NCBI GenBank assembly: GCA_022820125.1 | Contig: JAJEGA010000112.1 | Location: forward strand, 1-37,538 | From: Anaerolineae bacterium | GTDB lineage: Bacteria; Chloroflexota; Anaerolineae; Aggregatilineales; Phototrophicaceae | Reading direction: 5' to 3' | Length of the DNA stretch: 37,538 bases | Shown here: positions 23,631 to 31,933 of the stretch, piece by piece | Numbering within the stretch: the stretch's first letter is position 1 | Layout of the letters: every line of letters starts with the position of its first letter | Made by a program: the position numbers and the translations under genes | The notes under the pieces: model-generated | Told to the model about the DNA's origin: nothing | What the model saw: the letters and a program-made list of their open reading frames with translations, nothing else | Databases searched by the model: none

Positions 23631-24944
23631 CTACATGTCGGCGACTTCGTCGAGCGCAGCGTTGCCCTCTTCCGTTATAGTCGCGATTGCTTCGTCTACG
23701 GAGGTCTCGCCCAGGCGCAGCAGGTCGGCTTCGCGGCTCAAGATAGTGCTGACTTGCGCCGCCGCCAGCGACTGGAAGGGAGGGCCGGTCACCGCATAGT
23801 CGAACATCGCTTCCAGGAAGTAACGGCCGCTTGGCGGGGCCGGGTCGGAATTGAGCCAGGCTTCCAAGCCCTCGGGGCGAGCCGGTGAACCGCGGCCCGA
23901 GAGGCTCCACATGAAGATCATGCCTTCGAGTGAGAGGTATTCACGCAGGTAGCGCCAGGCGACATCGGGTTTGTCGCTGGTCGGCGTAATGCCGTAGCCG
24001 CTGCCGAAAGCGCCGGTATAACGCGAGCCGTCGGCGCCCATCGGCGTCGGCGCGACATCCCATTCGAAGTTGGCCAGCGCGCGCATGCTCGGCGTGCTCC
24101 AGGTGGCGATATGCCCCATGGCGGCGACGCCGGCGCGGAAGGGCTGCGAGTTGGGGAAGGCTTCCCGCTCGGTGCCGCTCGCGCCAGCGCCATCTTCGTG
24201 AATCAGCTTGTACCAGTGGTTGAGCGCTGCGCGAACTTCTGGCGTATCCATCGTCATCGCAGTTTCGTCTTCGTTCATATGAACGCCGCCCCAGGCGCCG
24301 GTGAAGAAACCGCCGCCGCCGTTGCCGAGGTCAAGACCACCGTCCCAGCCCCAAACGCCAGCATCGAGGTCGGTCAGCTCAATCGCGGCCGCCGCCATGT
24401 CTTCCATCGTCCAGTCTTCGCTCGGGTAATCCATGCCAGCGGCGTCGAACATATCCTTGTTGTAGCCAAGGATGATGGGACCATGATCGTAAGGCAGCGC
24501 GTGGATGCGGCCGTCTACACGGTAGAGGCGCACCGATTCTTCCCACATGCCGTCGACATTGAATTCTTCATCCGAAGTTACGATGTCGTGGATGTCGATG
24601 ATGATGCCCTCGTGCGCCCAGGGGGTGGCGCGGCTGCCGTGTACATAGATGACATCGGGCAGGGTGCCGGCGGCCGCCCAAGCGGGAACCACATTGTTGT
24701 GATCCGCCCAGGTGTTATAGGTGATGCTGACTTTGATATCCGGATGCCGCTCCATGAAGCCTTCGTCATATTCGGCTTGGCGCGGGCGGAACGCCGCTTC
24801 CCAGTGGCGCCCAAACGTCAGCTCAACCTGGTCTTGCGCGGCGGCGATGCTGCTCAGCGGGCCAAGACCCGCGAGCGCGGCGCCGGTGCTGGTGGCGGCT
24901 GTCAGCTTCAGAAAATCGCGGCGTGATAGCTTTTTAGTGCTCAT
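23631..24944 (-). CDS. Extracellular sugar-binding protein, Tat signal
   Basis: This 437-residue solute-binding protein of the cluster B (MalE-like) kind delivers sugar to the two permeases. Residues 1-37 are a Tat-type signal: SRRDFLKL (7-14), a hydrophobic core and AAAQD as the likely cleavage point. EAAFRPRQAEYDEGFMERHPDIKVSITYNTW is the family opening, and the C-terminal lobe follows with a Trp/Tyr-rich middle expected for sugar stacking. Export through Tat suggests folding before transport. AAAGGA lies 6 bases before the ATG. This is the first gene of the ABC operon, downstream of the promoter at 25104-25132. Confidence 0.93.
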   Translation of the reverse strand: MSTKKLSRRDFLKLTAATSTGAALAGLGPLSSIAAAQDQVELTFGRHWEAAFRPRQAEYDEGFMERHPDIKVSITYNTWADHNNVVPAWAAAGTLPDVIYVHGSRATPWAHEGIIIDIHDIVTSDEEFNVDGMWEESVRLYRVDGRIHALPYDHGPIILGYNKDMFDAAGMDYPSEDWTMEDMAAAAIELTDLDAGVWGWDGGLDLGNGGGGFFTGAWGGVHMNEDETAMTMDTPEVRAALNHWYKLIHEDGAGASGTEREAFPNSQPFRAGVAAMGHIATWSTPSMRALANFEWDVAPTPMGADGSRYTGAFGSGYGITPTSDKPDVAWRYLREYLSLEGMIFMWSLSGRGSPARPEGLEAWLNSDPAPPSGRYFLEAMFDYAVTGPPFQSLAAAQVSTILSREADLLRLGETSVDEAIATITEEGNAALDEVADM

Positions 24945-25084
24945 GTTGATTCCTTTCTATTTCAAATCTCTCGGACGAGACTGCTTGAACTGATCGCTTC
25001 TTGCAGATGGCGCCTCCTTCGTCCCGATGCTTTTCCAATGTCGCCGGCGCAGGGCTCAATCTGAGCCGCCGACGAGATTGTGTT

Positions 25085-25132
25085 TCGTATAGATTATAGT
25101 CGTATAGTAGATGAGGATTCGTCATTTGTCAA
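25085..25132 (-). promoter_or_regulatory. Promoter and possible operator of the ABC sugar operon
   Basis: On the minus strand TTGACA (25127-25132) and TACTAT (25104-25109) are 17 bases apart. Direct repeats TCGTATAG at 25085-25092 and 25100-25107 (plus strand) overlap the -10 region and flank ATTATAG, so three TATAG units occur in 23 bases. A protein bound there would block transcription. No regulator gene lies next to the operon. A second TATAAT (25093-25098) has wrong spacing for the same -35. Confidence 0.55.
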
Positions 25133-25190
25133 AGACTTATTGAATAGGCATTCGGTTGAGCCAGGCAAGAGAACAGCCGAGGAACTTGCC

Positions 25191-25219
25191 TTGCTCGCGC
25201 GAGCGGTCAAGTTTATCAT
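25191..25219 (+). promoter_or_regulatory. Weak candidate promoter for the chaperonin-like gene
   Basis: TATCAT at 25214-25219 is five of six for the -10, with TTGCTC (three of six) 17 bases upstream. The rest of the 384-base gap 24945-25328 shows no gene and no CIRCE element that I could recognise, so typical HrcA heat-shock control is not evident. Confidence 0.25.
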
Positions 25220-25328
25220 CGTATGAGCGCGTCAAGCGATATCGCCGTCAGCCACTGACTGTGTTAAGCTTGTCGCTGTTTTCTTAGGCGCGAGCTCGCT
25301 GCTTCGCGCGCCAGGTTGGCAGCAAAAT

Positions 25329-26936
25329 ATGCCGAGACCCAAAGTCATCCACCAACCGCAAACACAGGGTGCGCTAAAGCGCGGGCTGGCTACGCTGGTC
25401 AATGCGATTGCGCCGACCTTGGGACCGACGCCGCGCCGTTCCATCGCGCAGAATCAAAGCAAGTTTGAGCTTCTCGATGATGGCGGCGTGATCGCCCGGC
25501 GCATTGTCGCGCTGCCCGATCAAGCGGACGATGTCGGCGCAATGCTGCTGCGGCAAGTGCTTTGGCAGGCGCGTCAGCATGTCGGCGATGGCGCCGCCAC
25601 CACGGCGGTGCTTTATGAGCGGATTTACCAGGAGGGGCTGCGCTTCATCGCCGCCGGCGCCGACCCGATGCGGCTGCGCGAGCGTCTCATGGCTTTGCTG
25701 CCGCAAGTCAGCGCGCGCTTGCTGGCTGACGCGCGACCGCTGCGAGGAGAAGCCGAGCTCAAGGCGCTGGCTTTCTCAGTCTGTTACGATGAAGCGATGG
25801 CTGATGTCCTCGGCGAGACCCTCCACACCATCGGGCAATATGGGCAGGTCGATATCCGCGCCGGGCACGGGCGGGGCATGGAGCACAACTACGTCGAAGG
25901 CAGCTACTGGCGCGGCGGCGCGCAATCCAAGGAGATGCTGCGCGGCTTCGGGCGGGGCGTCGCCGAGATGCAAGACGCCGCGATCATCGTCACCGACATG
26001 GATATCGAAGAACCGCGCGATCTCGTGCCGCTGATGAGTTTGGCGCTGCGCTGCGGCATCAGCAACCTGCTGCTGGTTGTCGCGTCCATCTCGGATACCG
26101 GCTTGTCGGTTGTGCTCGACAAACGCCTGCGCGACAAGATCCAGACCCTTGTCGTCAAGATTGACGCCTATCATCCAGGCGACCTGAGCATCGCGCAACA
26201 GGATATGGCGCTATTGACTGGCGCCCGGCCGCTGCTGCAGAAGGCGGGCGAATCGCTGGAGCAGGCGCGCGAGAGCGACTTTGGCGAAGCGCGCTGGGTT
26301 TGGGCGGATGACAAGAACTTCGGCTTCGCCAGCGGCAAAGGCGATCCGCGGCGATTGCGCGCGCAAGCGCAAAACCTCCGCCAGGCTTATGCCAGCGTCG
26401 ATGATGACGATGCCCAGCGGCGGATTCTCGAGCGGCTGGGGCGCCTCAACGGCGGGCTGGCGACGGTTTACGTGGGCGGCATCGCCGAAGACGAAATCAG
26501 GCAGCGCAAGGAAATCGCCGAGCGCACCGTGCGGGCGATGCGGCGCGCGGCCGAGCTTGGCGTGATCCCCGGCGGCGGGGTCGCCCTGCTGCGCTGCCGC
26601 GATTGGCTCTTGAAGGAGGCGCAAGCGCAGGATGATTTGGAGAGCCGCGCCGCCCGGCTGATCATGGCGGCGGCGGCGCAAGCGCCCATTCGGCAACTGC
26701 TGGCGAACGCCGGTTATGACCCGAGCGAAGTGCTGGCGCAGTTGGCGCTGAAGGGCGGCGGAGCTGGCTTCGATATCATGCGGGACGCGATCGTCGATGT
26801 GGCGGAAGCCGGCATCCTCGATGTGGCGCAGGTGCAGGTCGAGGCGCTGCAGCGGGCGGTATCTAGCGCCGCGCTGGCTTTGACGATTGATGTCCTCGTG
26901 CTGCATCGCGAGCCGGAAACGATGACGGACCCTTAA
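25329..26936 (+). CDS. GroEL/Cpn60-like protein lacking the catalytic Asp398 equivalent
   Basis: This 535-residue chaperonin paralogue keeps the group I length and many ATP-pocket elements: PTLGPTPR (29-36), DDGG (50-53), VGDGAATT (85-92, D87 kept), GVIPGGG (411-417) and GILD near the C-terminus (D495-type). Aligned back from GVIPGGG, the segment IAERTVRAMRRAAELG places R399 where E. coli GroEL has D398, the residue needed for ATP hydrolysis. The apical face SYWRGGAQSKEM differs strongly from SPYFINKPE, and the Gly-Gly-Met tail is absent. So it may bind but barely hydrolyse ATP and may not use GroES. No groES lies beside it. The next gene, a propeller, starts one base after the stop codon. 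It is not the housekeeping GroEL. Confidence 0.88.
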   Translation: MPRPKVIHQPQTQGALKRGLATLVNAIAPTLGPTPRRSIAQNQSKFELLDDGGVIARRIVALPDQADDVGAMLLRQVLWQARQHVGDGAATTAVLYERIYQEGLRFIAAGADPMRLRERLMALLPQVSARLLADARPLRGEAELKALAFSVCYDEAMADVLGETLHTIGQYGQVDIRAGHGRGMEHNYVEGSYWRGGAQSKEMLRGFGRGVAEMQDAAIIVTDMDIEEPRDLVPLMSLALRCGISNLLLVVASISDTGLSVVLDKRLRDKIQTLVVKIDAYHPGDLSIAQQDMALLTGARPLLQKAGESLEQARESDFGEARWVWADDKNFGFASGKGDPRRLRAQAQNLRQAYASVDDDDAQRRILERLGRLNGGLATVYVGGIAEDEIRQRKEIAERTVRAMRRAAELGVIPGGGVALLRCRDWLLKEAQAQDDLESRAARLIMAAAAQAPIRQLLANAGYDPSEVLAQLALKGGGAGFDIMRDAIVDVAEAGILDVAQVQVEALQRAVSSAALALTIDVLVLHREPETMTDP

Positions 26937-26937
26937 C

Positions 26938-27798
26938 ATGCCCGCGATCGATGCGATGGATAGAACCAATGGCTTGCTGGCTGCCGGCGGCGCCGTCTAT
27001 GCGGCAAGGCAATCTGGGCTGTATCGGCTTGGCGCCGGCGGCGATGCGCAGAACCTGTATCAAACCTGGCTGCCCGACCAAGACCTGCCGACCCTGGCGA
27101 TCGCGGCGGTCGGCGATCAATTGCTGGCCGGCATCAATGGCGGGGTCGCCCGTTCGGATGATGGCGGCGCTAGCTGGAACGCCCATCATTTTCGCGCGCC
27201 GGCGCCGCTTGTGACTTGTCTGGCGCTATCGCCCGCCTTCGCTGACGATGGCTGCGTCCTGGCGGGTACACTCGAAGACGGCGTATTCCGCTCGACCGAT
27301 GGCGGCGAAAGCTGGCGCGCGGTTAATCACGGCTTGTTCGATCACAGCGTTTATGCGCTGGCGCTCTCGCCGAATTTCGCCGCTGACGGCATCGCCTATG
27401 CCGGCACAGGCAGCGGCATCTACCGCAGCGAAAACAGCGGCCGCTTGTGGTGGGATGTGACGATGCCCTCGGGCGACGAAACGGTGCTGAGTTTGGCGCT
27501 AACCGAGAGCGGCGCGCTCTATGCCGGCTGCGAGACGCAGGGACTGCTGCGCTCCAAAGACGCTGGCGAAAGTTGGGAGACGCTGCTGGGAACTGAAAGC
27601 GCGGTGAACGGCGTGGCATTGGCGCGAGACGGCGCAATCATCGCGCAGGTGGATGACGGCGTCCTGCTATCGCGCGATGACGGCGCGAGTTGGCGCGAAG
27701 TAGAGGCGGCGAATGTGGATTGCATGGCGCTGACCGATGACGGAGATGCGCTGTTGGTGGCGCTGGCGGATGGCGCCGTCCGACAATTAAGTTTGTGA
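26938..27798 (+). CDS. Cytosolic Asp-box (BNR) beta-propeller protein
   Basis: This 286-residue protein resembles the sialidase/YCF48-like propeller superfamily. Asp-box motifs (S-x-D-x-G-x-x-W) recur: SDDGGASWN, STDGGESWR, SENSGRLWW (degenerate), SKDAGESWE and SRDDGASWR. Each comes with a preceding strand such as VLAGTLEDGVFR or IAYAGTGSGIYR, so about six blades are likely. No signal peptide is seen, which is unusual for a propeller of this type. It begins one base after the chaperonin-like stop, so the two are made together; it may be a partner or substrate-recognition subunit, but that is inference. Catalytic residues of sialidases are not recognised. Confidence 0.75.
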   Translation: MPAIDAMDRTNGLLAAGGAVYAARQSGLYRLGAGGDAQNLYQTWLPDQDLPTLAIAAVGDQLLAGINGGVARSDDGGASWNAHHFRAPAPLVTCLALSPAFADDGCVLAGTLEDGVFRSTDGGESWRAVNHGLFDHSVYALALSPNFAADGIAYAGTGSGIYRSENSGRLWWDVTMPSGDETVLSLALTESGALYAGCETQGLLRSKDAGESWETLLGTESAVNGVALARDGAIIAQVDDGVLLSRDDGASWREVEAANVDCMALTDDGDALLVALADGAVRQLSL

Positions 27799-27839
27799 CG
27801 CAATATACACTGAACAGGCGAATATACGAGGAACTCAAA

Positions 27840-29231
27840 ATGAAATACGAACCCACACTTGAATCGGTACGCACACACGAAGTACCCGACTGGTTTCATA
27901 ATGCCAAGTTGGGCATCTTCATCCATTGGGGGCTTTATTCGGTGCCGGCTTGGGCGCCTCACGGCGGCGACATCGGAGAAGTCTTCCAGAGCGGCGACCT
28001 GAGCGCCTGGTTCAGCAACAATTCTTACGCCGAGTGGTACTTGAACACGCTAAAGTTTGAAGACAGCCCCACGCGCGCCTGGCACAACAAGAACTACGGA
28101 AGCGACTTCCACTACGATGACTTCGTCGCCGGCTTCAACTCGGCGCTGAGGCGTTGGAATCCAGCCGACATGGCGTCGCTCTTCAGCGAAGTCAACGCCC
28201 GCTACGTGGTGCTGACCACCAAGCATCACGATGGTTTTACGCTCTGGAACAGCGATATCCCCTGCCCTTATAAAAAAGATTATCACACCATGCGCGATGT
28301 CGCCGGCGAGCTGACCGGCGCCGTCCGCGATCAGGGTATGCGCATGGCGCTCTATTATTCCGGCGGACTGGATTGGGCTTTCAACGAAACGCGCGTCAGC
28401 GATGTCGCCGATGTCTGGGGCACCATCGTGCAGACTCCCGAATTCGTCGACTACTCGGTCGCGCATTGGAAGGAGCTGATCGACCGCTACCAGCCGTCAA
28501 TCATGTGGAATGATATCGGCTACCCGGCGGCGGCTGACCTGGGCGAGCTCTTCGCCTATTATTACAACAGCGTTCCCGATGGCGTCATAAACGACCGTTT
28601 CACCCAATCGCGCGAGCAAAGACCAAAAGCCGGCGAAAAGCTGACGGTGCCGCGCGGACCGCATTTTGACTATATCACACCCGAATACGCCACCTTCGAC
28701 GAGATTCAAGATCTGAAGTGGGAATGCTGCCGCGGCATCGGGCACAGCTTCGGCTACAACCGCAATGAGGGCGATGACCAACTGCTGGCGGAAGACGAGA
28801 TGATCCACATGTTCGTCGATATCGTCAGCAAAAACGGCAACCTGCTGCTGAATGTCGGTCCTATGGCGGACGGCGCGATCCCGGACAATCAAGCCGAGCG
28901 CCTGCGGGCTTTGGGCCGCTGGCTGGACCGCAACGGAGAAGCGCTATTCGACACCCGCCCCTGGCGGCGCGCCGATGGAAAGACGTCGCAGGGGCTCGAC
29001 CTGCGCTTTACCGCGGCTGAAGACACGGTTTACGCAACGCTGCTGGGCAGGCCCGCCGAGAGCGAGATCACTATTGAAGGCATTGAAGCGCCGGCCGAAG
29101 CGAGCATTCAACTCTTGGGGCGGGACGGCGATCTGGGCTGGGCGCAAAACGGTTCGGACTTGGCGATTCGCTTGCCGGACTTGCCCGAGGCGCCGGCGCA
29201 TTCGCTAGCGATTAGAGGAATGGATAGCTAG
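27840..29231 (+). CDS. GH29 alpha-L-fucosidase (copy 2)
   Basis: This 463-residue enzyme has FIHWGLYSVP (27-36), TKHHDGFTLW (127-136) and the predicted nucleophile D225 in IMWNDIGYP. NLLLNVGPMADGAIPDNQ follows, then a C-terminal beta-sandwich. ATG 27840 is chosen because GAGGA (27828-27832) lies 7 bases upstream. An earlier in-frame GTG at 27795, overlapping the propeller stop, would add 15 residues. There is no signal peptide, so it acts in the cytosol. It is followed one base later by an MFS gene, which suggests import of a fucoside by that transporter followed by hydrolysis. Confidence 0.94.
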   Translation: MKYEPTLESVRTHEVPDWFHNAKLGIFIHWGLYSVPAWAPHGGDIGEVFQSGDLSAWFSNNSYAEWYLNTLKFEDSPTRAWHNKNYGSDFHYDDFVAGFNSALRRWNPADMASLFSEVNARYVVLTTKHHDGFTLWNSDIPCPYKKDYHTMRDVAGELTGAVRDQGMRMALYYSGGLDWAFNETRVSDVADVWGTIVQTPEFVDYSVAHWKELIDRYQPSIMWNDIGYPAAADLGELFAYYYNSVPDGVINDRFTQSREQRPKAGEKLTVPRGPHFDYITPEYATFDEIQDLKWECCRGIGHSFGYNRNEGDDQLLAEDEMIHMFVDIVSKNGNLLLNVGPMADGAIPDNQAERLRALGRWLDRNGEALFDTRPWRRADGKTSQGLDLRFTAAEDTVYATLLGRPAESEITIEGIEAPAEASIQLLGRDGDLGWAQNGSDLAIRLPDLPEAPAHSLAIRGMDS

Positions 29232-29232
29232 C

Positions 29233-30501
29233 TTGGCGCAAAAAGTCGATTCAACCGTCGAAAGAAACCTGCCCTGGAACTTCTCGGTCAATCTGATCGA
29301 CATCAGTTTCATCACGCTGGCTTTCAGCATCATCTCGCGCGAGACGATCACGCCGCTGTTGATCAGCAATTTGACCGACTCCAAGATCGCCATCGGGCTG
29401 GTGCCGGCGATTTACAGCATCGCCTATTATCTGCCCCAGCTCTTCGCCGCCAACCACGCCGAACGCTTGAAACGCAAGCTGCCCTTCGTCATGCTGATCG
29501 GCGGCTTGCTTGAGCGCGCGCCCTACCTCTTCGCCGGGCTGGCGATCTTGCTCTTCGCGGAAAGCGCGCCGATCGCCGCCTTGCTCTGCCTGTATCTGGT
29601 GATCGGGCTGGGCGCCTTCGGCAATGGCGTGGCGACGCCGGCTTGGTTCAGCATGATCGGCAAGGTGCTGCCGGTCCATCGGCGCGGGATCTTCTTCGGC
29701 GTCAGCGAAGGCTTGGGCACGCTGATGGGCATCATCGGCGCATTCTTCGTCGGCCGCGTGCTCGACGACATGGGTTACCCGCTGAACTTCGCGACTCTGT
29801 TCCTGGTCGCCGCCGTCTTCATGGGCATCTCCTGGATTGGCTTGGCGCTTAACCGCGAGCCGGAGAGCCCCATCGTCAAAGAGCATATCCCCTTCAGCCG
29901 TTACTTTCGACGTTTGCCGTCGATATTAAGCGACAATCACAATTTCCGGCGCTATTTGCTGAGTTATTCCATCAGCCGCCTGAGCACAATGGGCGTTGGC
30001 TTCTTCATCGTTTTTGGCAACGAAAGCTTTCAATTGAGCGGCGCCGATGTCGGCTTGCTGACCGCCATCTTGATCGGCAGCCAGGCGGCGATGCAGCTGC
30101 TCTTGGGCTGGCTGGCGGATAAACGCGGTCACAAAGCCAATCTGACGGTGTCCGGTTTTGCGCTGGCAGGGGCGGCCGCCTTGGCTTTGGGCGCAGGCGA
30201 TCTCGCCGGTTTGATACCGGCCTTCATCCTGCTTGGCGTCGGCTTGGCCAGCGACAACGTCTCCCGCCTGAACATCATCCTGGAATTCGCCGCGCCTGAA
30301 GATCAGCCAACCTTCATTGGCTTGACCAATACGCTGCTCGCGCCGGTGGTGTTTCTGGCGCCGATCCTCGGCGGCTGGCTGGCGGATTTCGGCTTTGATG
30401 CGCTCTTTATCTTGATGGCGATATGCGGGCTTGTCGGTGGCGTACTGCTTTTCACCTGGGTGAAGGAACCGCGCCACAACCCATCCGAGCCAATCGGCTG
30501 A
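29233..30501 (+). CDS. MFS transporter (paralogue 1)
   Basis: This 422-residue major facilitator has about 12 hydrophobic segments and the cytosolic signature GWLADKRGHKANL after TM8. It is more than half identical by eye to the next gene across the shared core (TPAWFSMIGKV, RRGIFFG, YFRRLPS, FFIVFGN), so the two arose by tandem duplication. Start is TTG at 29233, and the paralogue aligns from the same point with another TTG. AGAGGA is 12 bases away, a long spacing. It is one base after the GH29 stop. The substrate is probably a fucoside or fucose; this is context-based. Confidence 0.9.
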   Translation: MAQKVDSTVERNLPWNFSVNLIDISFITLAFSIISRETITPLLISNLTDSKIAIGLVPAIYSIAYYLPQLFAANHAERLKRKLPFVMLIGGLLERAPYLFAGLAILLFAESAPIAALLCLYLVIGLGAFGNGVATPAWFSMIGKVLPVHRRGIFFGVSEGLGTLMGIIGAFFVGRVLDDMGYPLNFATLFLVAAVFMGISWIGLALNREPESPIVKEHIPFSRYFRRLPSILSDNHNFRRYLLSYSISRLSTMGVGFFIVFGNESFQLSGADVGLLTAILIGSQAAMQLLLGWLADKRGHKANLTVSGFALAGAAALALGAGDLAGLIPAFILLGVGLASDNVSRLNIILEFAAPEDQPTFIGLTNTLLAPVVFLAPILGGWLADFGFDALFILMAICGLVGGVLLFTWVKEPRHNPSEPIG

Positions 30502-30541
30502 CCGAAGAAGCGCCACTTCGCAAGGGCGAAGGCATGCTGAC

Positions 30542-31816
30542 TTGACCGATTCCGCGCAGAGCCTGGTCGAGAAGAATCTCAACTGGAACTTCAGCGTCAA
30601 TGTGCTGGACAATATGTTCTATGCGCTGGCGATCAGCCTGGTTTCGCAAGAGACCATCATGCCTCTGCTCGTCAGCGAATTGACCGATTCGACTATTGCC
30701 GTCGGCTTGATCCCCGCCATTTTCAGCCTCTCATTCCTGCTGCCGCAGCTCTTCGTCGCCAATCATGCCGAGCGCCTGCCGCGCAAGCTGCCCTTCGTCT
30801 TGCTGGGGAGCGGGCTTCTGCAGCGCCTGCCCTATCCCTTCATCGGCATCGCGCTGCTGCTTTTCGCGGTCGAGGCGCCGGCCGTGGCGCTGCTGCTCTT
30901 TTTCATCGCCATCGCCACAGCGGCATTCGGCGGCGGCATCGTGACGCCGGCTTGGTTCAGCATGATCGGCAAGGTCGTGCCAACCCGACGGCGCGGCATC
31001 TTCTTCGGGCTGGCTGACGGCGGCGGCTTGCTGATGGGCGTCATCGGCGCTTATTTCGTCGGGCGCGCGCTCGATATCGTCGACTATCCGGGCAGCTTCG
31101 CCCTGCTCTTTCTCGTCTGCGGCGTATTCCATGCAATCTCCTGGTTCTCGCTCTCGCTGACCCGCGAACCACCGAGCGATGTGGTCAAGAAGCCGGTTCC
31201 ACTGCGGCATTATTTCCGGCGGCTGCCTTCGGTGCTTCGCAGTCACGCCAATTATAGGCGCTTCCTCATCGCCTACGCCCTGCTGCGCCTTAGCATGATG
31301 GCAGTCAGTTTTTTCATCGTTTTTGGCAATATCAAATACGAGCTGATCGGCGCCGATATCGGCTTGCTGAACGCGATATTCATCGGCTCACAGGCGGTGC
31401 TGCGGCTGCTCTTCGGCTGGCTGGGCGACCGCTGGGGCCACAAGCGCAACCTGGTTATCTCGGCTGCATTTATGGCGCTGGCGGCCTTCTTCGCTTTGAG
31501 TTCGTCTTCGTTCGCCGGGCTGATTCCGGCATTCATCTGCCTCGCTTGCGCCATTTCCAGCGATATGGTTTCACACTTCAACATCGTGCTGGAATTTGCC
31601 GCGCCCGAAGATCAGCCGACTTACATTGGCTTGACCAATACCTTGATGGCGCCTTTCACTTTCGTCGGTCCAATCATTGCTGGCTGGATTGCGCAGGCTT
31701 TTGACATCAATCTGCTGTTCCTGGTCGCGCTGGGATTTGGCATACTTGGCGCGGCGCTATTATGGCGGTGGGTGCGCGAGCCGCGGCAAAACGCCCGCCG
31801 CAACGCAAAACTGTAG
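30542..31816 (+). CDS. MFS transporter (paralogue 2)
   Basis: This 424-residue relative of the preceding MFS protein has the signature GWLGDRWGHKRNL and the same layout. The start is TTG 30542 with GAAGG nearby. The gap to paralogue 1 is 40 bases. The last codons and the stop are formed by a REP-like repeat: the end NARRNAKL* reads straight into the GCCGCAACGCAAAACTG/TAG block that recurs at 31856-31883. The C-terminus has therefore been rebuilt by repeat insertion, as the paralogue shares no such tail. Confidence 0.9.
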   Translation: MTDSAQSLVEKNLNWNFSVNVLDNMFYALAISLVSQETIMPLLVSELTDSTIAVGLIPAIFSLSFLLPQLFVANHAERLPRKLPFVLLGSGLLQRLPYPFIGIALLLFAVEAPAVALLLFFIAIATAAFGGGIVTPAWFSMIGKVVPTRRRGIFFGLADGGGLLMGVIGAYFVGRALDIVDYPGSFALLFLVCGVFHAISWFSLSLTREPPSDVVKKPVPLRHYFRRLPSVLRSHANYRRFLIAYALLRLSMMAVSFFIVFGNIKYELIGADIGLLNAIFIGSQAVLRLLFGWLGDRWGHKRNLVISAAFMALAAFFALSSSSFAGLIPAFICLACAISSDMVSHFNIVLEFAAPEDQPTYIGLTNTLMAPFTFVGPIIAGWIAQAFDINLLFLVALGFGILGAALLWRWVREPRQNARRNAKL

Positions 31817-31918
31817 GGGCTACCCACCGGGTCGCCCGCCGCAATGCAATCTGTAGCCGCAACGCAAAACTGTAGGGGCTACCGAAGGGCTGTGTCTACG
31901 CGCCCCATCGGCTCGCCC
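31797..31918 (+). repeat. Tandem REP-like units overlapping the MFS stop codon
   Basis: A 28-base unit occurs identically at 31797-31824 and 31856-31883 (GCCGCAACGCAAAACTG... to GGGGCTACC). The first copy supplies the last codons and TAG of the MFS gene. Each copy continues into a hairpin: ACCC-ACC-GGGT within GGGC...GCCC, and a longer one that contains CTGTGTCTACGCG, a string also found in elements A and B. The Shine-Dalgarno sequence of the next gene begins right after, at 31924. Confidence 0.8.
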
Positions 31919-31933
31919 GCAAAAGGAGACGGC

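Noticed and set aside
31797..31918. CRISPR array
   Set aside because: Only two identical 28-base units with a 31-base gap, part of a dispersed REP family, and no cas gene anywhere.
31844..31933. Upstream extension of GH29 copy 3
   Set aside because: The extra codons are repeat sequence; AGGAG at 31924-31928 points to ATG 31934.
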